Source of the DNA: Ignavibacteriales bacterium | GTDB taxonomy: Bacteria > Bacteroidota > Ignavibacteria > UBA10030 | Assembly: GCA_016192345.1 (NCBI GenBank) | Contig: JACPUH010000079.1 | Location: 1 to 64,000 of the forward strand | DNA: 64,000 nt | Reading direction: 5' to 3' | Part shown: one piece after another, positions 8,464-19,346 of the stretch | Layout: each line of letters begins with the position of its first letter | Position numbering within the stretch: the first letter of the stretch is position 1 | Position numbers and translations under genes: made by a program | Notes under the pieces: model-generated | Databases searched by the model: none | Told to the model about the DNA's origin: nothing | What the model saw: only the letters and a program-made list of their open reading frames with translations

Positions 8464-9906
8464 ATGAAATTCCATTCTATGATAAAGAAAGGTCATCTTC
8501 CGACGATGATCATGATGGTGCTGGCCATGACCATCCTCAGCAGTTGCGAACTGATCGACCCGTCGGAAGTCCGCAACCCCCAGGTCACCGATGAAAGCCT
8601 CATCGGCCAGGCCGGTTCACTTCAGGCCGCATTGCAGGGTGTCCGGAATGAATTCACCAACGTCACCGAAAACATTGCGTACTTCACCGACGTTGTTTCG
8701 GACAACTACGACAACGTGGCAACCTTCATCTCACCCAGTGCGGATAACCCGCGGGCCATCACGTACTCTGATCTGACCCTGCCGGGCGTCTACACGCCCC
8801 CCCAGAACCTCCGGGCCTACGCGACGTTTGCCATCGAAAAAGTGGCCCCCGGGGATCCGGATCAGACGGGAGCGGCAGCCCGCATCGGCGAACTCCGATT
8901 CTACCGCGGCATGGCGACCCTGATGCTGGGCGAGAACTTTGCATTCGCCCCTCTGGCTGAAGATGCAAGCCCCAGCACGTCGGCCGAGATTATCGATGCA
9001 GCGATTCCCGACCTGAGCGCAGCATTGAGTTCAGGCCCGGCAACAATTCGGACTGCGGCGCAGTTTGCCCTCGCGCGCGCCTATCATGCCCGTGGAAATA
9101 AGGCACAGGCTGTCAGCGCCGCAACCGCGGCCCTGGGATTGTCCGCAACATACGTCTTCTCCGCCTCGTTCGATGCCCAGACCAATACCAATTCGGCATG
9201 GACGTTCGCTGTTGCCCGTGCGTTGAACGACATCCAACCGTTGGCGCGTCTGGATTATCTCGATCCGAAGTATACCGATGCGACGGGCATTTCTCCCATC
9301 GCGGTTTTGAAAGCGGAGGAGATGTTCCTCATCCAGGCCGAGGCGGCGATCTCGGACAACAACCTCGCCGGAGCCAGGACGCAGATGAAGAACGCGATCA
9401 CCCTCGCGCTGAGCACAACCGGTGGGCGAACGGTGGTCAATTTCCGCGATGTCGACCCCCGGACCAACAGGGCCCGCACCGACGCGACGCTGGTCAAGGC
9501 CGATGCGGATGCTCCTGCACGGGCCGGGCTCGTCCGGGCCCGCGGCGGCGCCACCATTCCGATCAAGCAGATCTCCAACACCAGCATCAGCGAGGCCGAT
9601 GTCGATCTCCTGGTGACGGTAGCGGAACATCTCTCTATGCTCCACCTCCTCCGCCAGGAGATCTTTTTCCTCGAAGGCAGGCGCATGAGCGATCTCGGTA
9701 TCCGTTTACCAGTCCCAACGCGCGAGCTGGAAACCAATCCGACGATGTCCAAGACAGGACCCGGTTCCCTCGTGGTCGTGCCGGCCTACATTCCCAACGG
9801 GAGCGAAATGGACAATTTCACTCTTGCCGGAACAACGGCTACGATCCTGCACAACATGAACAAGGTGCTCGCGAACAACAAGGTGGCACGGTTCACCATC
9901 CCGTAG
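8464..9906 (+). CDS. SusD/RagB-family outer-membrane lipoprotein
   Basis: This 480-residue lipoprotein should cap the SusC-like channel and bind the nutrient at the cell surface. It has a lipoprotein signal peptide with the lipobox LSSC (Cys28), followed by ELIDPSEVRNP, and helical repeat blocks typical of SusD (for example LRFYRGMATLMLGE and FALARAYHARGNKAQAV). The C-terminal part has the RQEIFFLEGRRMSDLG motif common in SusD/RagB proteins. ATG 8464 is chosen over the in-frame 8398 because it gives the signal peptide and has GGAGA about seven bases upstream. It is transcribed with the SusC gene and ends at a strong terminator. Confidence 0.93.
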   Translation: MKFHSMIKKGHLPTMIMMVLAMTILSSCELIDPSEVRNPQVTDESLIGQAGSLQAALQGVRNEFTNVTENIAYFTDVVSDNYDNVATFISPSADNPRAITYSDLTLPGVYTPPQNLRAYATFAIEKVAPGDPDQTGAAARIGELRFYRGMATLMLGENFAFAPLAEDASPSTSAEIIDAAIPDLSAALSSGPATIRTAAQFALARAYHARGNKAQAVSAATAALGLSATYVFSASFDAQTNTNSAWTFAVARALNDIQPLARLDYLDPKYTDATGISPIAVLKAEEMFLIQAEAAISDNNLAGARTQMKNAITLALSTTGGRTVVNFRDVDPRTNRARTDATLVKADADAPARAGLVRARGGATIPIKQISNTSISEADVDLLVTVAEHLSMLHLLRQEIFFLEGRRMSDLGIRLPVPTRELETNPTMSKTGPGSLVVVPAYIPNGSEMDNFTLAGTTATILHNMNKVLANNKVARFTIP

Positions 9907-9931
9907 TCCGTCAGAAGGGGGATGAAACACC

Positions 9932-9962
9932 AAAGGAGGCTCATACGAGCCTCCTTTTTTTT
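9932..9962 (+). terminator. rho-independent terminator of the susC-susD pair
   Basis: AAAGGAGGCTC pairs perfectly with GAGCCTCCTTT around an ATAC loop, followed by a run of T, 25 bp after the SusD stop. The opposite strand lacks a long T run, so it acts mainly on the + strand, but it also sits between convergent genes. Confidence 0.92.
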
Positions 9963-9982
9963 GTCTCCCACCGGACGCCGCA

Positions 9983-11458
9983 TTAGCGCAGGACCAGCGA
10001 TGCCACGTTTTCAATATGGTAGGTATGGGGGAACATATCGACGGGTTGGAGTTCCCGGAGAGCGTACTTCTCCGCACAGAGCAATTTGACGTCGCGGGCC
10101 TGCGTGGCGGGGTTGCAACTGACATACACCATCCGTGAGGGGGAAAGCGCAAGGATTTCCTCGACGACTTTCGCATGCATCCCGCTCCTGGGTGGGTCAA
10201 TGATGAGAACGTCCGGTTTGTTGTGAGCGTTCATCCACTCGGTCTCCTTCCTGAGACGGTCCTTGAGATCCCCTAAAACGAAGGTGCAGTTCGTCACGTT
10301 GTTCCGTTCCGCGTTCTTCCGCGCGTCCGTCACGGCGCTCTCGACCGACTCGATGCCGATCACCGCCTTCGCTGCCTCAGCGACAAACAGGGCGATCGAA
10401 CCCGTGCCCGAATAGAGATCCCAGACAATATCCGTCGGCTTTAACGCCGCGAACGACCGGGCAACGGTATAGAGGCGCTCCGCCTGGGCCGTGTTCGTCT
10501 GGAAGAATGAACTGGCGGAGATACTGAACGTGCAGTTTCCCAACCGCTCGTGAATAAGCCCGCTCCCGTGATAAACTTTCTCCACCTCCCCGAATGCAAT
10601 CTGCGCTTTCTTCGCATTGATGGTGTTCACCACCGTCGTCACGCCGGGAACGGCATCGCACAATTCATTTGCATAGCGCCTCATCACGTCAGGGCGATCC
10701 TCGAAGGTGACAAGATTGACCATGAGTTCACCGGTCCGTTTGCTTTGGCGGATGACGAGAAAGCGAAAGTATCCGGCATGCATGTCCGAGCTATAGACGG
10801 GAAGGCCGCAGCGCCGTGCGAATTCCCGCGTGAAAGTCATGATGGCATTGGATTCGGGGGACTGCAGGTGGCACTCGCGGATGTCAAGCACCTTGTCGTA
10901 TCGCTGAGGAACGTGCAGACCCAGGTAGAGGTTGGGGGTAAAGGGTGGTAAATCGTCGTTTGTCTCTCCCGGGTCAACCCTTGCCGGGGGCGCAACGAGC
11001 CATTCCTGGTCTGAGAACGAATACTCCATTTTATTCCGGTAAAAATACCTCTCGTCCGATCCGATGATTGGGAGAACTTCAGGATTCGAGAATCCGCCGA
11101 TCCGTTCGAATGCGTCCACCACATGCTGCCGCTTGAACCGCAGTTGAGCTTCATAGTCCACATGCTGCCACTTGCACCCACCGCACACGCCGAAATGTTC
11201 ACAGCGGGGTGCTGTGCGCAGGGGGGACGGTTGTTCGATCGCGATAACCCTTGCTTCGGCGAATTTTTTTTTGACCTTGAAGAGTCGAGCTTTAACCACG
11301 TCACCCGGCACAGCCCCTTCGACAAAAACGACAAACCCTTCCACACGGCCGACGGTTTTCCCTTCGTACGCAGCGTCTTCGATGGTGAGCTGAAGCTCAT
11401 CCCCCCGCTTGAGGTCCATTCGGCCCCTCTGCACGAGATCGGTCATAAGCTCATCCAA
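9983..11458 (-). CDS. rlmD: 23S rRNA (uracil-5-)-methyltransferase, RlmD/RumA family
   Basis: This SAM-dependent methyltransferase makes 5-methyluridine in RNA, in this family usually 23S rRNA. In order it has an N-terminal TRAM RNA-binding domain (about residues 15-75, with GKTVGRVEGFVVFVEGAVPG), the iron-sulfur cysteines C-x5-C-x2-C (CEHFGVCGGC) with a further Cys in ECHLQSP, a SAM site (WDLYSGTGSIALFVA) and the catalytic Cys in YVSCNPATQARD. It has 491 residues, a little longer than E. coli RlmD (433). Its first 16 bases overlap the end of the DUF5916 gene, so the two are probably cotranscribed. The exact target (RlmD, RlmC or TrmA-like) is inferred from the cluster. Confidence 0.9.
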   Translation of the reverse strand: MDELMTDLVQRGRMDLKRGDELQLTIEDAAYEGKTVGRVEGFVVFVEGAVPGDVVKARLFKVKKKFAEARVIAIEQPSPLRTAPRCEHFGVCGGCKWQHVDYEAQLRFKRQHVVDAFERIGGFSNPEVLPIIGSDERYFYRNKMEYSFSDQEWLVAPPARVDPGETNDDLPPFTPNLYLGLHVPQRYDKVLDIRECHLQSPESNAIMTFTREFARRCGLPVYSSDMHAGYFRFLVIRQSKRTGELMVNLVTFEDRPDVMRRYANELCDAVPGVTTVVNTINAKKAQIAFGEVEKVYHGSGLIHERLGNCTFSISASSFFQTNTAQAERLYTVARSFAALKPTDIVWDLYSGTGSIALFVAEAAKAVIGIESVESAVTDARKNAERNNVTNCTFVLGDLKDRLRKETEWMNAHNKPDVLIIDPPRSGMHAKVVEEILALSPSRMVYVSCNPATQARDVKLLCAEKYALRELQPVDMFPHTYHIENVASLVLR

Positions 11459-13860
11459 TAACTGATTTTCAACAGGAGGACATTCTCCAGTGGAAGTTGG
11501 AAGGTCTCACTGAAATCATTCCCCAACGAGGTTCCGTACATTTCGTGCTCTCCATGGCGGAATTGAGACCAGACGAGATAGACGGTGCTTCCCGGCAAAT
11601 ACTCCCACCGGAGAACGAGATTGGAATTCAGCGACAGCCTGTTGAAGTCATTATTGAGATTGGCGAAAGCCGGGCCGGCCGGCTCCAATCTCCCATCCCG
11701 ATAGTACGACTGGTACCGCTCGTACTTCCCCTTGGCAAAGAAAAGCTGAAGGTACCATTGAAGTGTAAGGTCGCGGGTGAACACATGAGATCCCCGGGAA
11801 GTCAGATCCCACTCCGAGGTTGTCCGCTCTGCAAAGATTGCGGGGTCTTCCGGCAGCCCCGGATTCATGACCCATGCAAGCACGTTGTTGCGTCGGACAT
11901 AGTCAAACTCGAATTCCAGCGTCAGGTTTGAAGCGGGTTTGAGTTCAAGCTCCAATCCCGCTCCAAACCATCGACCGTTTCGTGTATCGCGACCGATCTC
12001 CACCCCTGCATCCGCCACAACCTGCTCACGGTTATCGGTTTCAAGGGAAAACCTCAGGGTCCTCGTCGCCGGTTTGTGATAGAGGCCCCTCCCCCTCGTT
12101 TCGCGATCATCATGCTTCCCCTCGTTGACCTGGCCGCTCAATTCCATCTCCCAATAACTCGGCAATAACACGTACCCCAGGAGGTCGATGGAGTGGAAGA
12201 GCTCTGCACCATCGAAGGTGCGACGCAAATGCCAACTTGTACTGAGATTGTAGATCCGCTTCCAATCGGTCACCTCATCGTCGCGATAGAGAAGTTGTGC
12301 CAGCCAGCCATAATCATTTGGTCTCCGGAAAAAACCGATATCGTTGATGTTATACCGCTTCGAAGTGTAGTCAAAGGAGGCGAATCCCCTCCAATGAGTC
12401 CCCCCATCCTTGCTGAAGTTCAGCTTTCCGGCCGACCCGTCCATGCGCTGGTCCGCGAAGCCCGTCGTGCGGGAGCCGCCCCAGAATCCATCCACGCGGT
12501 ACATGCTTTCCTGAAATTTCAGATTCCAGTCAATGCCCGTCGTCCATGCCGGAAGACGCCCCTCCCTGTTGACGGAAGTCAGGATCATCCCCACGTTCGA
12601 GTTGCCGCTGAAATCCTGTCGCAGTCGAACGAGGCCGTAATTGGCGAGTGGTTCCACTACTGTTTCCCGTTTTTCCCCGAGGCCATCGACGAGAATCGCC
12701 GTCTCCTCTCGCGTGACCGCTTCGAGTACGCCGATCGAGAGGCCGTTCGCCGTCTTTCCAGAAATCTTGGCTGCCCCGAGGATCGTCGCAAAGCGCGGCT
12801 CGTGTTCGACATAGCCTCCCGGCGGCGGGTCAATATTGAGAGCGCGCCCGATTCTTCGCGAATAGAACAGGCCGGGTCCGGTCGGACCGCCAAACGTGGT
12901 GAAGCGGATGATCTGCGAACCCTCGACGAAGAAGGGACGTTTTTCCGGATAGAACGTTTCGAACGTCGAGAGGTTCAACTCCGCGGGATCAGCCTCAACC
13001 TGACCGAAGTCCGGATTGAAGGTCGCATCAACCGTCAATCCCGAACCGTGCTGATACTTGAGGTCGAATCCCGCGTCACCGGTGATGTCCCTTCCATGCG
13101 GGTAGGATCTCGACTTCGGGAGGAATCGACCGCTCCCGACACTGTAAGGGATAACCTGCACTCCGGCGGGAGGAGCGATGTTTTCGATCCCCGTAAGATG
13201 TCCGAATTTCGACACCCAACCACTCTCGCTCCGCTTGATCAGTGCCCAGTGCTGGACCTCGCTGTCGCGGGCGATGTGCCGAACGATCTGCAAACCCCAC
13301 TCCCTGACCTCCTCCCCGGAGAACCGAAGCGCTTGAAACGGGATCTTGTACTCCGCGATCCAACCCCGGTTCGTGATTGCCGTCTCGACATCCCACACGG
13401 CATCCCACGAATCGTCCTCATCGTCTCCATCGTTAAACTGCAGGATGTCGATCTTGACCCCGGCCGCGCTGACGGTAAACTCGAACGCCGTCTGGTGATC
13501 ATGGTAGCTGTCGATCCGAACAGAAACCCAGTCGGTCACCACCTCGTCATCCCTTCGGGCAAGACGCGCCATGATTTTCGAGGGATCGCGATCCTCCATC
13601 ATGCAACTGACATAGAGCGCCTCGGCGTCATACAGGAAACGGACTTCCGTTTTCTGCGTCGCCGGTTCTCCTTCCGCGGGATTCTGCTGCCAAAATTCCG
13701 TTTCCGGTTTCGCCAGTTGCCACTCCGGTTCATCGAGCCTTCCATCAATACGCGGTGCAACCGTGGTGCGTGCGGCAACGGCCTTCTTCGGATTATTCCC
13801 GGCGGAGAGAAGCAGCGGGACAACCGCCAGCATCAAGACACACATCAACATCAATCTCAT
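11443..13860 (-). CDS. DUF5916 protein with CBM9-like domain
   Basis: This 805-residue exported protein has a signal peptide (1-20). A CBM9-like sandwich follows at about 30-240 (IDGRLDEPEW, FLYDAEALYVSCMMEDRDPSKI, AFEFTVSAAGVKIDI). The remainder has the usual DUF5916 blocks, for example YPEKRPFFVEGSQI, GPGLFYSRRIG and a long alternating strand pattern that suggests an outer-membrane barrel. The last residues end in a hydrophobic strand. The family is common in Bacteroidota and related phyla; its role is not established, and surface carbohydrate binding is a guess from the first domain. It sits upstream of the rlmD-like gene and overlaps it. Confidence 0.87.
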   Translation of the reverse strand: MRLMLMCVLMLAVVPLLLSAGNNPKKAVAARTTVAPRIDGRLDEPEWQLAKPETEFWQQNPAEGEPATQKTEVRFLYDAEALYVSCMMEDRDPSKIMARLARRDDEVVTDWVSVRIDSYHDHQTAFEFTVSAAGVKIDILQFNDGDDEDDSWDAVWDVETAITNRGWIAEYKIPFQALRFSGEEVREWGLQIVRHIARDSEVQHWALIKRSESGWVSKFGHLTGIENIAPPAGVQVIPYSVGSGRFLPKSRSYPHGRDITGDAGFDLKYQHGSGLTVDATFNPDFGQVEADPAELNLSTFETFYPEKRPFFVEGSQIIRFTTFGGPTGPGLFYSRRIGRALNIDPPPGGYVEHEPRFATILGAAKISGKTANGLSIGVLEAVTREETAILVDGLGEKRETVVEPLANYGLVRLRQDFSGNSNVGMILTSVNREGRLPAWTTGIDWNLKFQESMYRVDGFWGGSRTTGFADQRMDGSAGKLNFSKDGGTHWRGFASFDYTSKRYNINDIGFFRRPNDYGWLAQLLYRDDEVTDWKRIYNLSTSWHLRRTFDGAELFHSIDLLGYVLLPSYWEMELSGQVNEGKHDDRETRGRGLYHKPATRTLRFSLETDNREQVVADAGVEIGRDTRNGRWFGAGLELELKPASNLTLEFEFDYVRRNNVLAWVMNPGLPEDPAIFAERTTSEWDLTSRGSHVFTRDLTLQWYLQLFFAKGKYERYQSYYRDGRLEPAGPAFANLNNDFNRLSLNSNLVLRWEYLPGSTVYLVWSQFRHGEHEMYGTSLGNDFSETFQLPLENVLLLKISYWMSL

Positions 13861-13917
13861 CGACCCCTCATGTTATTATTATTCAGGTATACTTCCCTGC
13901 ACCATCGGACTGTGAAC

Positions 13918-13950
13918 AAAAAGCCCCCAGCATCATCTGCCGGGGGCTTT
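13918..13950 (-). terminator. rho-independent terminator of the phosphohexomutase gene
   Basis: On the - strand AAAGCCCCC and GGGGGCTTT form a perfect 9-bp stem around a 13-base loop, and a T run follows. It lies 41 bp after the stop at 13991. Confidence 0.85.
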
Positions 13951-13990
13951 CACCATACTTCATCCCCCATCGATTTTTTACACTCCAGCC

Positions 13991-15385
13991 TTACACCGAT
14001 GTCGCTGCCTTCAGGAGTGCGTTGACTTTGTCGAGTGATTCCGCTTCCGCGTAGAACCGGATCAGGGGCTCCGTGCCGGAAGCCCGCACCAGCACCCATC
14101 CATTCTCAACGAACAACTTCACCCCGTCCTTTGTTTCAACCCGCTGAACCGGAAACCCTGCGAGATTTTTCACCCCTTTTTTATACACGGCAAGAATGCG
14201 ATTCTTCTCTTTCTCCGTCAGGTGGGCATCGATGCGGTTGAAGAAATGCCAGCCGAACTCCTCCATCAACTCCCTGACCAGGTCGCTCAGTTTCATCTTC
14301 CGGGTCGCCATGATTTCACACAACATCAGGCCGATAAAAATGCCATCGCGCTCGGGCAGATGTCCTTTGACGCCGAGCCCGCCGCTCTCCTCGGCCGCGA
14401 TCAGGATGTCCCGCTCCGTCATAAGCCGGCAGAGGTGCTTAAAGCCGACCGGTGTTTCATGAAGAGTCAGTCCGTACTTGGTGCACATCTTGTTGATGAT
14501 CTGGCTGACGGAAATGGATTTTGCAACCTCGCCGGTCATCTTCTTCTGTTCCACGAAATACTTGAGCAGCAATGCGAAAATCCTGTGCGAATCGACAAAA
14601 TTGCCGTCTTCATCCATCGCTCCCACCCGGTCCGCGTCCCCGTCGGTCGAAATCCCGATGTCGCATCCCCGCATGACAACGGTCGAGGCAAGGTCCTTCA
14701 TGTTCTGCGTCAACGGTTCCGGGTGCGCGCCGCCGAACGACGGGTTGAAGGAACTACGCAACTCGGCGCGCGTCTCCACAAGCTGTCCCAAAACCCCCTG
14801 CCCTGCTCCGAACATCGCATCATAGGCGATCTTCATCCCGGAGGACCGGATGACATCAAGGTTGATTTTTCCCTTGAGATCCTCCACGTAGACGGAGGTA
14901 AAATCGCTAACCTTGATCGTTCCCCTCTTGACCAACTCCTGGAAAGACTTTTTACTTTTGACTTTTGACTTTATTACTTTTTTAAGTTCCTTCTCAACCT
15001 TCCCGATCATCTCCGGGTGAGCAGGGCCTCCGAAATCTCCCTTGATCTTGAAGCCGTTGTACTTCGACGGATTGTGACTTGCGGTGATGACAATCCCCCC
15101 CGCGGCATTCAACTTCCTGGTGAGGAGGGAAACCATCGGTGTGGAGGAGATGGCATCGGACAGGATCACTTTGATTCCCCTGTTCGCCAGCACTTCCGCC
15201 GTCGTCTCCGCGAACTCGCGGGAAAGGAACCGCGCGTCGTACCCGACGACGATGCCGTTTCGGATTTTTTTATGGCGCTTGAAATAGTTCGCGGTCGCGA
15301 GCGCGACCTTCGCCACGTTCTCGAACGTAAAGTCGGCCGCGATGACCCCGCGCCAACCGTCGGTGCCGAATTTGATTGTGCTCAT
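13991..15385 (-). CDS. phosphoglucomutase / phosphomannomutase family enzyme
   Basis: This alpha-D-phosphohexomutase interconverts sugar 1- and 6-phosphates in the cytoplasm. Of its 464 residues, the start GTDGWRGVIA is typical. The phosphoserine loop is TASHNP (Ser103), the Mg loop is DGDADR, the sugar-binding loop is EESGG, and the C-terminal phosphate site is RASGTEPLIRFY. Whether glucose, mannose or glucosamine phosphate is the main substrate cannot be told; the archaeal-like GTDGWRG start is shared by several types. Residues 135-147 (KKVIKSKVKSKKS) come from an AT-rich repeat and look inserted. The gene is followed by its own terminator and lies downstream of enolase. Confidence 0.9.
   Translation of the reverse strand: MSTIKFGTDGWRGVIAADFTFENVAKVALATANYFKRHKKIRNGIVVGYDARFLSREFAETTAEVLANRGIKVILSDAISSTPMVSLLTRKLNAAGGIVITASHNPSKYNGFKIKGDFGGPAHPEMIGKVEKELKKVIKSKVKSKKSFQELVKRGTIKVSDFTSVYVEDLKGKINLDVIRSSGMKIAYDAMFGAGQGVLGQLVETRAELRSSFNPSFGGAHPEPLTQNMKDLASTVVMRGCDIGISTDGDADRVGAMDEDGNFVDSHRIFALLLKYFVEQKKMTGEVAKSISVSQIINKMCTKYGLTLHETPVGFKHLCRLMTERDILIAAEESGGLGVKGHLPERDGIFIGLMLCEIMATRKMKLSDLVRELMEEFGWHFFNRIDAHLTEKEKNRILAVYKKGVKNLAGFPVQRVETKDGVKLFVENGWVLVRASGTEPLIRFYAEAESLDKVNALLKAATSV
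14947..14983. repeat. ACTTTTG tandem repeat inside the phosphohexomutase gene
   Basis: ACTTTTG units repeat in an AT-rich tract within an otherwise GC-rich gene. On the coding strand it reads in frame as a Lys/Ser/Val run in domain 1, after the active-site serine loop. Similar units (AACTTTTGACTTTGAAC) occur at the end of the M49-like gene near 30283-30297. Confidence 0.5.
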
Positions 15386-15483
15386 GGTTCTCGTTTCGTC
15401 ATTGTTCTCTCACATCGCACACTCGTAAGGCAGGAGACGAGCTTTCAATCCCCCATTCTCCCCTGCCCACGACGTACCCCGGC

Positions 15484-16800
<1,317 letters not shown>

Positions 16801-16911
16801 TTATCTAAAGAGAGGCTTTCAGACTGCGGTGGATTGAACAATGCGAACCAATTAAGCCAAAAAAAGGGGGAAATGCAACGCGAGGAGCTTGCCAGCATAG
16901 ATGAAAAGAGA

Positions 16912-16992
16912 CCCACGAATCTCCACCAATCATTGAAGTCATAAAAGAAGAAATCACCGAAAATCAAGTTTTTCTTCGTGAAGATTCGTGGG
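16912..16992. repeat. inverted repeat between enolase and the metalloprotease gene
   Basis: CCCACGAATCT (16912-16922) is repeated exactly in inverse as AGATTCGTGGG (16982-16992) with 59 bp between. The motif TTCGTGAAGATTCGTGGG is of a kind often dispersed between genes. On the - strand it follows the stop of the metalloprotease gene at 17024. The loop is too long for a standard terminator. The rest of 16786-17023 should hold the enolase promoter. Confidence 0.5.
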
Positions 16993-17023
16993 ACAAATGT
17001 TCAACAACCGAAGGAGGGGATTC

Positions 17024-19279
17024 TCAATTTCGAGACCCGAGTTTCTCTTCCATCCAATCGCACAATTTCAACCGCTCCTCTATCTCCAGGCCCTGAGCCC
17101 CTCCCGTCATGACATTGAGCGCCTGCCAGTAAGAGATTTTTGCCTTCTGATAGTTCCCAAGGGAGAAGTGGAGGTTACCCATCCTGCGCAGACGATGATA
17201 CTCGAGCGCATCGAACTTCATCCTCGGAATTCCCTCAAGGAGTTCAATCGCTTTCTCCGGTTCCCGCGAAACGATCTCCCGCGCAAGGAGGAACCCGGGG
17301 AGAGGCTCGTTGGGAGAGGCCGACACAAGTCGATGCAACAGTCCCTCTCTCTCCTGGTCTTCCATCTCCGCCCGGAAAAGCGTCCGGATCTCGGACGAAG
17401 CCCATCTTCCAAACAGGATCTCCTGCCGCAGGGCACTCGCTTCATCATACCCCATGCTGAGCCGGGCAAGCACAACATCCTGGTACAACTTTTTCGCCCT
17501 CGGAATGGAATCCATTGCCCAGTAGGCGTCACCCAGCATCAATTTGAGCGGGAGGAGTGTATGGGCGACGGCAGAATCCTGCAGTTTCTCCTCCACGAAC
17601 CTAATCGTTTCTTCGTACAGTCCCAGCCGGAACAGGGACAATGCCTTCTGGTTGGTTGCCTCGATATTGTTGCTCAGCTCCAACGACTTCGTCGACGATG
17701 CCAGGGCGGCCGCGTACTCTTTCCTCCCCAAAAGCTCACGGGTCTCAGCATTGAGATTGGCGATCACGCGGGCACACTCCTTCGCAAAGATCGAGGGGCG
17801 CTTGAACACGTACCGCGCTTTTTCGCGATCGGCATCGTTCAATGCATAGCGCGCGAGGAAGCGCCGCCATTGCCCCAGCAGCGCGGGAAGCTCCCGGTTA
17901 TAGGCCGTTTCAAAACTGCCGAACTGGTAGACAAGTTTATACCGCTGAATGCCAAACCGGTCGATCAGGAATCGGGCGAACGAACCGGCCAGTACGTAGC
18001 TAACTCCCGGGTGCGCCTGCATGAACCCGGTTAGGGAGAAGAGCCCTTCCATATCCGGTTTAAGGTCGACGGCGAACGCCATGGCGGCAAGTTTGTGAAT
18101 ATGCTCATAGTACTCCACCTGTTCTGCCGCGACGGCCAACCCTTCGATTAATCCCGAATTCACTCCGACGCGTACGAACGGGAATCCGAACTCCGCTGCC
18201 ATCACATGGACGAGCTCATGCTTCAACACTCCGTCCACATCCGCGAGGTTGAGATGGATCTCCCACAACCAGGGTTTCGCAATATTCGTCCCACGGGCTC
18301 CCATGAGCCTTCCTTTCTGCTCCGGCGAAGCGTACAAATAGGAAGTGATCTTTTTGTCCGGACTGACCCTGAGAAACTGAGCGATCTCCCGGTAATGGAA
18401 TTCATGAAGCTGAATCAGATGATCCCGATGTCGACCCGTCACCATGGTATCGGGAAAGACGATCACGAAATGGTCGGTTTCGACGACCGCGCCGAGCTCG
18501 TCACGAATATGATCTTCGGATGATGACAGCGCCAGCCGATCGCTGAAGAACCACATCCCGACAAGACAGAGGGAGAAGGCTCCTGCAGCAGGGAGCTCCC
18601 ACGATCGCCTGATCTGCGGCGATTCGGTATCCGTTGCGGATTGCACGGACCGGCGTTCCGCAACGACGGCCAGGAGGAGCAACACCAGCGAGGCCCCAAG
18701 TGTCCCGATCCTGTACAGCAGCAGCCGGTCGAGAACGTTGAGTGTTTCATCATACGTGAACCCCGGGAAATATCCGAGCATGGGATTGAAGGCGAAGATC
18801 TGCGGCCCGGAGAGGGTCACGATAACGATATGCGACAGGGTGCCGACCCAGAGCATCACAAACAACGTCCGCCGCCAGCTCTTCAACCAGGCGGCAACAA
18901 GGAGGGCAAGTGCATGGCTGAACACTACTGCCGGAAGGGGGAGGAGAGCAAAGAGCATCAGGCCATGCGGGAACGAGCAGTTCTTGATGAAGAACGCATT
19001 GACACTGATGATTGCAAGCGGTATGACCAAGAGAACCGACAAACGTGAAAGCAAATGGAAGGAGAACCGCCAGACGGATCCCCTGCCTGCCTCCCCGCTT
19101 TTCTGCCAGGACGATATCGTCACGAGTCCTGCGAGCAAACTGAGTAGCAGGCTCATGAGAGCGGAAAATTCAAATCCGAGGTAATTAAAGAGGGGAATCC
19201 GGGTGCAGAGAAGCGATACGAGGGTAACAAGGAGAGCGGCTGTCAGGAAGGCCCGGTCGGAGAGAATTCGACTGTTCAT
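17024..19279 (-). CDS. membrane protein with MA-type metallopeptidase domain and TPRs
   Basis: This 751-residue protein has about six to seven N-terminal membrane helices (residues 10 to 250). A zinc-peptidase-like domain follows with HELVH (354-358) and a later Glu379 in SGLIEGLA, the gluzincin pattern H-E-x-x-H plus E. A helical-repeat region, probably TPR (about 490-740, for example YAAALASSTKSLELSNN and LGNYQKAKISYWQAL), forms the rest. The layout suggests an extracytoplasmic or membrane-facing protease of the MA clan (Peptidase_MA-like) with a protein-binding tail. Substrate and role are unknown. It is monocistronic as far as can be seen, between murA and enolase on the same strand. Confidence 0.75.
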   Translation of the reverse strand: MNSRILSDRAFLTAALLVTLVSLLCTRIPLFNYLGFEFSALMSLLLSLLAGLVTISSWQKSGEAGRGSVWRFSFHLLSRLSVLLVIPLAIISVNAFFIKNCSFPHGLMLFALLPLPAVVFSHALALLVAAWLKSWRRTLFVMLWVGTLSHIVIVTLSGPQIFAFNPMLGYFPGFTYDETLNVLDRLLLYRIGTLGASLVLLLLAVVAERRSVQSATDTESPQIRRSWELPAAGAFSLCLVGMWFFSDRLALSSSEDHIRDELGAVVETDHFVIVFPDTMVTGRHRDHLIQLHEFHYREIAQFLRVSPDKKITSYLYASPEQKGRLMGARGTNIAKPWLWEIHLNLADVDGVLKHELVHVMAAEFGFPFVRVGVNSGLIEGLAVAAEQVEYYEHIHKLAAMAFAVDLKPDMEGLFSLTGFMQAHPGVSYVLAGSFARFLIDRFGIQRYKLVYQFGSFETAYNRELPALLGQWRRFLARYALNDADREKARYVFKRPSIFAKECARVIANLNAETRELLGRKEYAAALASSTKSLELSNNIEATNQKALSLFRLGLYEETIRFVEEKLQDSAVAHTLLPLKLMLGDAYWAMDSIPRAKKLYQDVVLARLSMGYDEASALRQEILFGRWASSEIRTLFRAEMEDQEREGLLHRLVSASPNEPLPGFLLAREIVSREPEKAIELLEGIPRMKFDALEYHRLRRMGNLHFSLGNYQKAKISYWQALNVMTGGAQGLEIEERLKLCDWMEEKLGSRN

Positions 19280-19346
19280 GGAGATATGAAATCCGGAGAC
19301 AGGCTTGATGGATCAATCACCTTCAACTTTCAACCTTCAACCTTTT

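Noticed and set aside
12193-14025. 610-codon open frame on the + strand opposite the DUF5916 gene
   Set aside because: It has no recognisable domain and lies wholly opposite a gene with clear family motifs. GC-rich coding DNA here leaves long open frames on the other strand.
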